From Actinobacteria bacterium 13_2_20CM_68_14 (GTDB taxonomy: Bacteria; Actinomycetota; Thermoleophilia; Gaiellales; Gaiellaceae), in assembly GCA_001914705.1 (NCBI GenBank), contig MNDB01000052.1, positions 1-24,909 of the forward strand: a DNA stretch of 24,909 nt, given 5' to 3'. Of the stretch, positions 20,758-24,909 are shown in pieces. How positions within the stretch are numbered: the first letter of the stretch is position 1; each line of letters begins with the position of its first letter. Made by a program: the position numbers and the translations under genes. The notes under the pieces were generated by a model. That model did not search any database. It was not told the origin of the DNA and saw only the letters and a program-made list of their open reading frames with translations.

Positions 20758-22590
20758 ATGACACGTGCGTTTTTTCACTTTTCGCGTCTCGCGGTGCTCG
20801 CCGCGCTTGCGTGCACCGTGACGCTTGCGCTCGGAGGCACGGCGGCTGCCTCCTCACGGTCCCGGCAGGCAGGCGCCGGCCCGGTCATGGTGGTCGGCTA
20901 CAGCTCGGAGAGCGCGCTTCGCCGGGCGGTCGCGCAATCAGGTTCCCGCGTCGTTCGCCGTATCCGCGCGCTCCACGTGGCGGTCCTCCGAACGCCCCCA
21001 GCGGCAGCTCGCGTTCTCGACGGGCTCCCGGGCATCCGCTACAGCGAGCAGCCCGTCCTCCGCCGCCAGCTCGTCGACCCGGCTCTCGCGCCGGCGCCCG
21101 TGATCGGCGGCGCCTACGAGTGGCAGTACGGCGCAGCCCGCGAGTACCTCGTGCCGGCGAGCGTCCTACACGCGGCCTCTGCGATCACGATCGCTGTCAT
21201 CGACACCGGCGCAGACGTCTCGGCGCCTGACCTGGCCGCGAAGGCTCCCACAACCTGGAGCGTTCGCAATAACTCCTCGGACGTCACCGACTACTACGGG
21301 CACGGCACCTTCGTCTCGTCCCTGGCAGCCGGGTCGACGACGAACGGCGAAGGCGTGGCGGGCTTCGGCGGCGACGCGAAACTGCTCGCGGTCCAGGCCT
21401 CGGCGCCAGACGGCACGTTCACGGACGTCGACGAGTCGGCGGCGATCGTCTACGCGGTCGACCACGGCGCGAAGATCATCAACATGAGCTTCGGCGGGCC
21501 TATGAGCTCGCCGGCCGAGCAGAGCGCGATCGCGTATGCGGCCGCCCACGGCGTCCTGCTGGTGGCCGCCGCGGGCAACAGCGGCCAGAGCGGAAACCAG
21601 CCGAGCTATCCGGCTGCCCTGCTCCAGCCCCTGGGCTCCAACGGCGTTGGCGGGATTGGCCTTGCGGTCGCGGCCTCGAACCTCAGCGGGGCGCGCGCGT
21701 CCTTCTCGAACTACGGGTCGTACATCTCCCTGGCCGCCCCAGGCGAAAACGTCTTCGGCGCTCTCTCTTCGAGCGCCGACCCGAACTACTGGCCTCGCCA
21801 GAGCCTTCCCGGGTCTGTCAGCGGCAGCTACGGCTACGGCAGCGGCACTTCCTACTCATCGCCCGAGGTCGCGGGCGCGGCGGCGCTGGTCTGGGCCGCC
21901 AACCCAGGGCTCAGGGCCACGGATGTCGCGGGGATCCTGAAGCAGTCGGCCTCGGGCCACGGCGGCTGGAACGAGAACACCGGCTACGGGATCCTCGACG
22001 CCGCCGCGGCAGTCGCGAGTGCGCAGGGAACGTCCGTCGCAGTGCCGACGGTCAGCCTGGGCGGCACTCGCTCCGGACTGCGCGTCAGCCTTACCTGGAG
22101 CTCAGCCGGGGCCATCAGCTACCGCCTCTTGGTGACCCGCGATGGCGGTTCACCTCAGATCGTGGTCGGCTCGACGACGGCGACGACGACGAGCTACAAG
22201 CTCGACGGGGGCCACTCCTATTCGTTCACGGTGACCGCCTCCGACACGTCGGGCCTGACGGTAACCTCGACGCCCTACACGATCACGCTCCCCTATTCGG
22301 CCGTGAAGCTGGATCTACGCACCTCGCCGGCGAAAAGCAGGCAGATACGTCTCTCGAGTCTCTTCGCCCCGGAGAGCAAGGGCGTCGCCCGCGCGGGGCG
22401 CAGGCTCGTCCTCGAGTCGTTCGACGGGCACGCCTGGCACCGCTTCGCTGCTGCGAGCACGGGCAAGACCGGCGTCGCGACGTGGACGCTGCGGCTCAGG
22501 CGCGGCAGCTACCGGATCCGATCGAGCTACGCAGGCGCCGACGACCTCGCGCCCGCAACGAGCCGCGCGGTCACGCTCCGGGTGCGCTAG
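20758..22590 (+). CDS. secreted subtilisin-like serine protease (S8)
   Basis: This is an exported protease of 610 residues. The signal peptide has a basic start, a hydrophobic core (about 11-28) and an AAAS-type cleavage area near 29-33. Residues 40-115 form a propeptide-like region, and the S8 domain spans about 125-425. The catalytic triad is intact: Asp149 in AVIDTGAD, His182 in GHGTFVSS and Ser365 in GTSYSSPEVAG. Asn274 of AAAGN forms the oxyanion hole. A fibronectin type III-like domain (about 430-515) and a beta-rich C-terminal domain (about 520-610) follow, perhaps for cell-wall or substrate binding. The start is the ATG at 20758; a GTG at 20728 adds ten residues ahead of the signal. 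Its stop overlaps the murA stop at CTAG. Confidence 0.93.
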   Translation: MTRAFFHFSRLAVLAALACTVTLALGGTAAASSRSRQAGAGPVMVVGYSSESALRRAVAQSGSRVVRRIRALHVAVLRTPPAAARVLDGLPGIRYSEQPVLRRQLVDPALAPAPVIGGAYEWQYGAAREYLVPASVLHAASAITIAVIDTGADVSAPDLAAKAPTTWSVRNNSSDVTDYYGHGTFVSSLAAGSTTNGEGVAGFGGDAKLLAVQASAPDGTFTDVDESAAIVYAVDHGAKIINMSFGGPMSSPAEQSAIAYAAAHGVLLVAAAGNSGQSGNQPSYPAALLQPLGSNGVGGIGLAVAASNLSGARASFSNYGSYISLAAPGENVFGALSSSADPNYWPRQSLPGSVSGSYGYGSGTSYSSPEVAGAAALVWAANPGLRATDVAGILKQSASGHGGWNENTGYGILDAAAAVASAQGTSVAVPTVSLGGTRSGLRVSLTWSSAGAISYRLLVTRDGGSPQIVVGSTTATTTSYKLDGGHSYSFTVTASDTSGLTVTSTPYTITLPYSAVKLDLRTSPAKSRQIRLSSLFAPESKGVARAGRRLVLESFDGHAWHRFAAASTGKTGVATWTLRLRRGSYRIRSSYAGADDLAPATSRAVTLRVR

Positions 22591-23897
22591 CCCTCGACGC
22601 GCTCGATGCGCGCTCCGAGTGACCTGAGTCTTTCGTCGATCCGCTCGTAGCCGCGGTCGATCTCGCCGACGTTGCCGATCGTCGAAGTGCCTTCGGCACA
22701 GAGGCTCGCGATCAGCATCGCCATCCCGGCCCTGATGTCGGGGCTCGCCATCCGCTGGCCGAACAGCCTCGCCGGCCCGGTGACGACCGCGCGGTGCGGG
22801 TCACAGAGAATGATCCGCGCGCCCATCGAGACGAGCTTGTCGACGAAGAACAGCCGGTTCTCGAACATTTTCTCGAAGATCAGCACGGTTCCCTGCGCCT
22901 GCGTCGCGACGGCGAGAGCGATCGACGTCAGGTCAGCTGGGAACGCCGGCCACGGCCCGTCCTCGATCTTGGGGATTTGACCGCCGAGATCGTCCTTGAC
23001 GACTAGCTCTTGGCCCGGAGGCACGCGCAAAGTCGTCCCGTCGAGCTCAACCTGAACGCCCAGCCGCTCGAACGACGGCAGGATCGGCGCAAGATCCTCG
23101 GGGACGACGTCGTCGATCGTCACGTCGCCGGCGGTCACCGCCGCGAGGCCGATGAAGCTCGCGACCTCGACGTGCTCGCAGGCGATCCGCCACTCGCCGC
23201 CCCGTAGCCTCTGGACGCCCCGGACGGTGAGGACGTTCGAGCCGATCCCGTCGATCTCCGCGCCGAGAGAACGGAGGAAGCGGCAGAGATCCTGGACGTG
23301 CGGCTCGCAGGCGGCATTACCGATCACCGTCTCGCCCTGCGCGAGCGAGGCCGCCATGACCGCGTTCTCGGTCGCCATCACGCTGGCCTCGTCGAGGAAG
23401 ATCCGCCTGCCGCGAAGCCCTTCGGTCTGCATCTCGTAGCCGCCGTTGATGTCGATGCTTGCTCCGAGCTCGGCGAGCGCATGGATATGCGGGTCGAGCC
23501 TGCGGCGCCCGATCACGTCGCCGCCGGGAGGCGGCACCGACGCGCGGCCGGCCCGAGCGAGCAGCGGGCCGGCGAGCAGGAAAGACGCGCGAATGCGGCT
23601 GGCGAGCTCTTCGTCGACGTCCGTGGTGGCGAGATCCGCAGCCTGCACTCGCACCTCGTTCGCGCCCGTCCAGTCGGCGTCGGCCCCGAGCCGCACGAGC
23701 AGCTCGACCATCGTCTCGACGTCGCGGATCCGCGGGACGTTGCTCAGGGTCACCGGCTCGTCGGTGAGCAGGCACCCGGCGAGGATCGGTAGCGCTCCGT
23801 TCTTGTTCCCGGACGCGGTGATGCGACCGTTCAAGGGCTGGGAGCCCTCGATCACGAACGTCTCCATGAGCGCGTCGGCGACTGCGGTCGACGGCAT
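22587..23897 (-). CDS. murA: UDP-GlcNAc 1-carboxyvinyltransferase, Asp-type active site
   Basis: MurA makes the first committed peptidoglycan precursor from UDP-GlcNAc and PEP. The 436-residue protein has the substrate-binding NKNGALPIL (31-39), RASFLLAGPLLAR, GGYEMQTEGLRG, FPADLTSIALAVATQAQGT, MFENRLFFVDKLVSMGA and EIDRGYERIDERLRSLGA. The fosfomycin-reactive Cys is Asp127 (PPGGDVIGRRRLD), as in mycobacteria and chlamydiae. The usual PDRIEAGT segment is altered to ACEHVEVAS (239-247). The start is ATG 23897, supported by a TACGAT -10 element ten bases upstream; ATG 23867 is the alternative and would better fit the common N-terminus. Confidence 0.93.
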   Translation of the reverse strand: MPSTAVADALMETFVIEGSQPLNGRITASGNKNGALPILAGCLLTDEPVTLSNVPRIRDVETMVELLVRLGADADWTGANEVRVQAADLATTDVDEELASRIRASFLLAGPLLARAGRASVPPPGGDVIGRRRLDPHIHALAELGASIDINGGYEMQTEGLRGRRIFLDEASVMATENAVMAASLAQGETVIGNAACEPHVQDLCRFLRSLGAEIDGIGSNVLTVRGVQRLRGGEWRIACEHVEVASFIGLAAVTAGDVTIDDVVPEDLAPILPSFERLGVQVELDGTTLRVPPGQELVVKDDLGGQIPKIEDGPWPAFPADLTSIALAVATQAQGTVLIFEKMFENRLFFVDKLVSMGARIILCDPHRAVVTGPARLFGQRMASPDIRAGMAMLIASLCAEGTSTIGNVGEIDRGYERIDERLRSLGARIERVEG

Positions 23898-23906
23898 CTG
23901 CCCGGC

Positions 23907-23913
23907 TATCGTA
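23907..23913. promoter_or_regulatory. overlapping bidirectional -10 elements, murA / HD gene
   Basis: The 7-mer TATCGTA holds TATCGT on the plus strand (23907-23912), 8 nt before the GTG of the HD gene, and TACGAT on the minus strand (23913-23908), 10 nt before the murA ATG. Both fit TANNNT. With only 23 nt between the two start codons, both transcripts would be leaderless or nearly so. Confidence 0.45.
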
Positions 23914-23920
23914 CTGACCC

Positions 23921-24499
23921 GTGGAGACGACGCGCGAGCAAGCCTGGGAGACGCTGACGAAGTACACGCAAAGCGAGGCTTTGCGGCGGCACGCGCTTGC
24001 CGTCGAGGCGGCCGTCGGCGCCTACGCGCGCAAGTTCGGCGAAGACGAAGAGCTCTGGCGCGTGACCGCGCTCCTGCACGACTTCGACTACGAGATACAC
24101 CCGACACTCGACAAGCATCCGCAGGACGGCGCGCCGATTTTGCGCGAGGAGGGTTACCCCCAGGAAGTCGTCGAGGGTGTCCTCTCCCACGCCGAGCACC
24201 TTGGCCTCCCCCGCGACACGCCGCTCAAGAAGACGCTCTTCGCCTGCGACGAGCTCTCGGGGTTCATCCACGCGTGCGGACTCGTGCGGCCGGACGGGAT
24301 CGACACGCTCGAGCCGAAGTCGGTGCGCAAGAAGCTGAAGCAGCCCTCGTTCGCCTCGGGCGTCAATCGCGACGACGTCTACAAGGGGGCGGAGCTGCTC
24401 GACGTCGAGCTGAACGAGCACATCGCGTTCGTCACCGAGGCCATGCGCCCGATAGCGCGCGAGCTCGGTCTGCGGACCGCGGCCGACGTTCCGGCCTAG
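23921..24499 (+). CDS. HD-domain phosphohydrolase family protein
   Basis: This 192-residue cytosolic protein has an HD fold: an upstream His (HALAVEAAV, His24), the HD doublet at 53-54 in ALLHDFDYE, a conserved HP..G segment, and HAEHLG followed by ACDELSGF, where the last Asp completes the metal site. Related single-domain HD proteins are annotated as hydrolases acting on nucleotides or other phosphates, but the substrate is unknown here. The start is a GTG at 23921; no Shine-Dalgarno sequence is seen and a -10 sits 8 nt upstream, so it is probably leaderless. It diverges from murA, and its TAG overlaps the stop of the opposing aminotransferase at CTAG. Confidence 0.88.
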   Translation: METTREQAWETLTKYTQSEALRRHALAVEAAVGAYARKFGEDEELWRVTALLHDFDYEIHPTLDKHPQDGAPILREEGYPQEVVEGVLSHAEHLGLPRDTPLKKTLFACDELSGFIHACGLVRPDGIDTLEPKSVRKKLKQPSFASGVNRDDVYKGAELLDVELNEHIAFVTEAMRPIARELGLRTAADVPA

Positions 24500-24909
24500 A
24501 GGCCCTTCAGCAAGCGCTCGACGTCCTCCTCGCTTGTCCACCAGCCGCACGAGACGCGCAGCCAGCCCGTGCCGGGGACGTCGCGGACGACGACACCGGC
24601 TTCGTAGAGCCGCGCCGCAGTTTCCGCCGCGTCGCTTTTCGCGGCGAACGAGATCAGGCCCGCCTGCTTGGGCGCGGTAACCACTTCGTAGCCGGCCTCG
24701 ACCAGCCGCGCCCGGCAATACGCGGCGATCTCGGCCACGCGTTCGTAGCGCCACTCCGGCGCCGCTTCGAGCGCCGCGAGCAGCCCGGCCAGCGTGCCGG
24801 GCGCGTACCAAACGGAGTCGAAGCGGGGCGCGCCGGGCTTCGGCGTGAACGACTCCTCGACGTCGTAGGCGGCCTGCGACATATAGGTCGGCAGCGCGAC
24901 CCGCAGGCG
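24496..24909 (-). CDS. class V aminotransferase-like protein, C-terminal part (partial at window edge)
   Basis: The frame is open through the right edge of the window, so the gene begins outside it. The visible 137 residues match the C-terminal small domain of fold-type I PLP enzymes of class V (alanine-glyoxylate, serine or cysteine desulfurase relatives): PTYMSQAAYDVEESFTPKPG, then WYAPGTLAGLLAALEA, a substrate-binding arm, and GVVVRDVPGTGWLRVSCGWW. The PLP lysine and cofactor-binding region are outside the window, so substrate cannot be given. An ATG at 24882 is internal to the domain and not a real start. Its TAG shares the CTAG with the opposing HD gene. Confidence 0.8.
   Translation of the reverse strand, partial: RLRVALPTYMSQAAYDVEESFTPKPGAPRFDSVWYAPGTLAGLLAALEAAPEWRYERVAEIAAYCRARLVEAGYEVVTAPKQAGLISFAAKSDAAETAARLYEAGVVVRDVPGTGWLRVSCGWWTSEEDVERLLKGL

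Noticed and set aside
1..24909. CRISPR arrays, tRNA or rRNA genes, insertion sequences, prophage
   Set aside because: No regular repeat-spacer pattern, no tRNA T-loop and acceptor pairing, and no transposase or integrase motif was seen on reading both strands.

Overview
The window comes from a high-GC bacterial chromosome with actinobacterial gene order, most likely a deep actinobacterial lineage such as the class Thermoleophilia. The assignment rests on gene order and on protein features such as an Asp-type MurA and a DivIVA/SepF/YlmG cluster; no rRNA is present to confirm it. Nearly all of the sequence is coding. Most genes lie on the minus strand in long operons that use GTG and TTG starts freely and join by 1-, 4- or 8-nt overlaps. 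I found no tRNA, rRNA, CRISPR array, transposase or phage gene.

Layout from left to right. Bases 1-720 hold little: a possible 3' gene end with a terminator-like hairpin, two adjacent DnaA-box-like 9-mers, a possible 69-residue ORF, and two long perfect inverted repeats. Bases 721-11039 carry a minus-strand housekeeping operon, transcribed in the order rpsB, tsf, pyrH, frr, uppS, cdsA, dxr, rseP, ispG, proS, xre-type regulator. It couples translation factors, UMP and undecaprenyl-PP synthesis, phospholipid precursor synthesis, two steps of the MEP isoprenoid pathway (dxr, ispG), a site-2 protease and prolyl-tRNA synthetase. A 302-nt divergent spacer separates it from a plus-strand diguanylate cyclase gene.

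Bases 12262-20679 hold a second minus-strand run: a HisB-like gene, ridA, a large DHH-CBS-CBS-nucleotidyltransferase fusion, pgeF (ylmD), yggS (ylmE), sepF (ylmF), yggT (ylmG), divIVA, a DUF167 gene, a dksA-like remnant, lspA and rluD. This is the division and cell-wall ylm block with the lspA-rluD tail that follows it in other Actinobacteria, but without ftsZ at its head. The right part has a secreted subtilisin-like protease (+), murA (-), an HD-domain protein (+) and the C-terminal part of a class V aminotransferase (-).

No obviously new multi-gene system is present. The most interesting signals are these: a 62-nt palindromic element present twice, with paired compensatory changes, in front of two membrane-protease genes; a HisB homologue that has lost its HHxxE metal ligands; a scrambled dksA-lspA interval that reads through in frame and carries an antisense glycosyltransferase-like fragment; a roughly 109-nt imperfect hairpin that would bury the cdsA ribosome binding site; shared back-to-back -10 elements between murA and the HD gene; a probable CTG start for rluD; and three convergent gene pairs that overlap at their stop codons.
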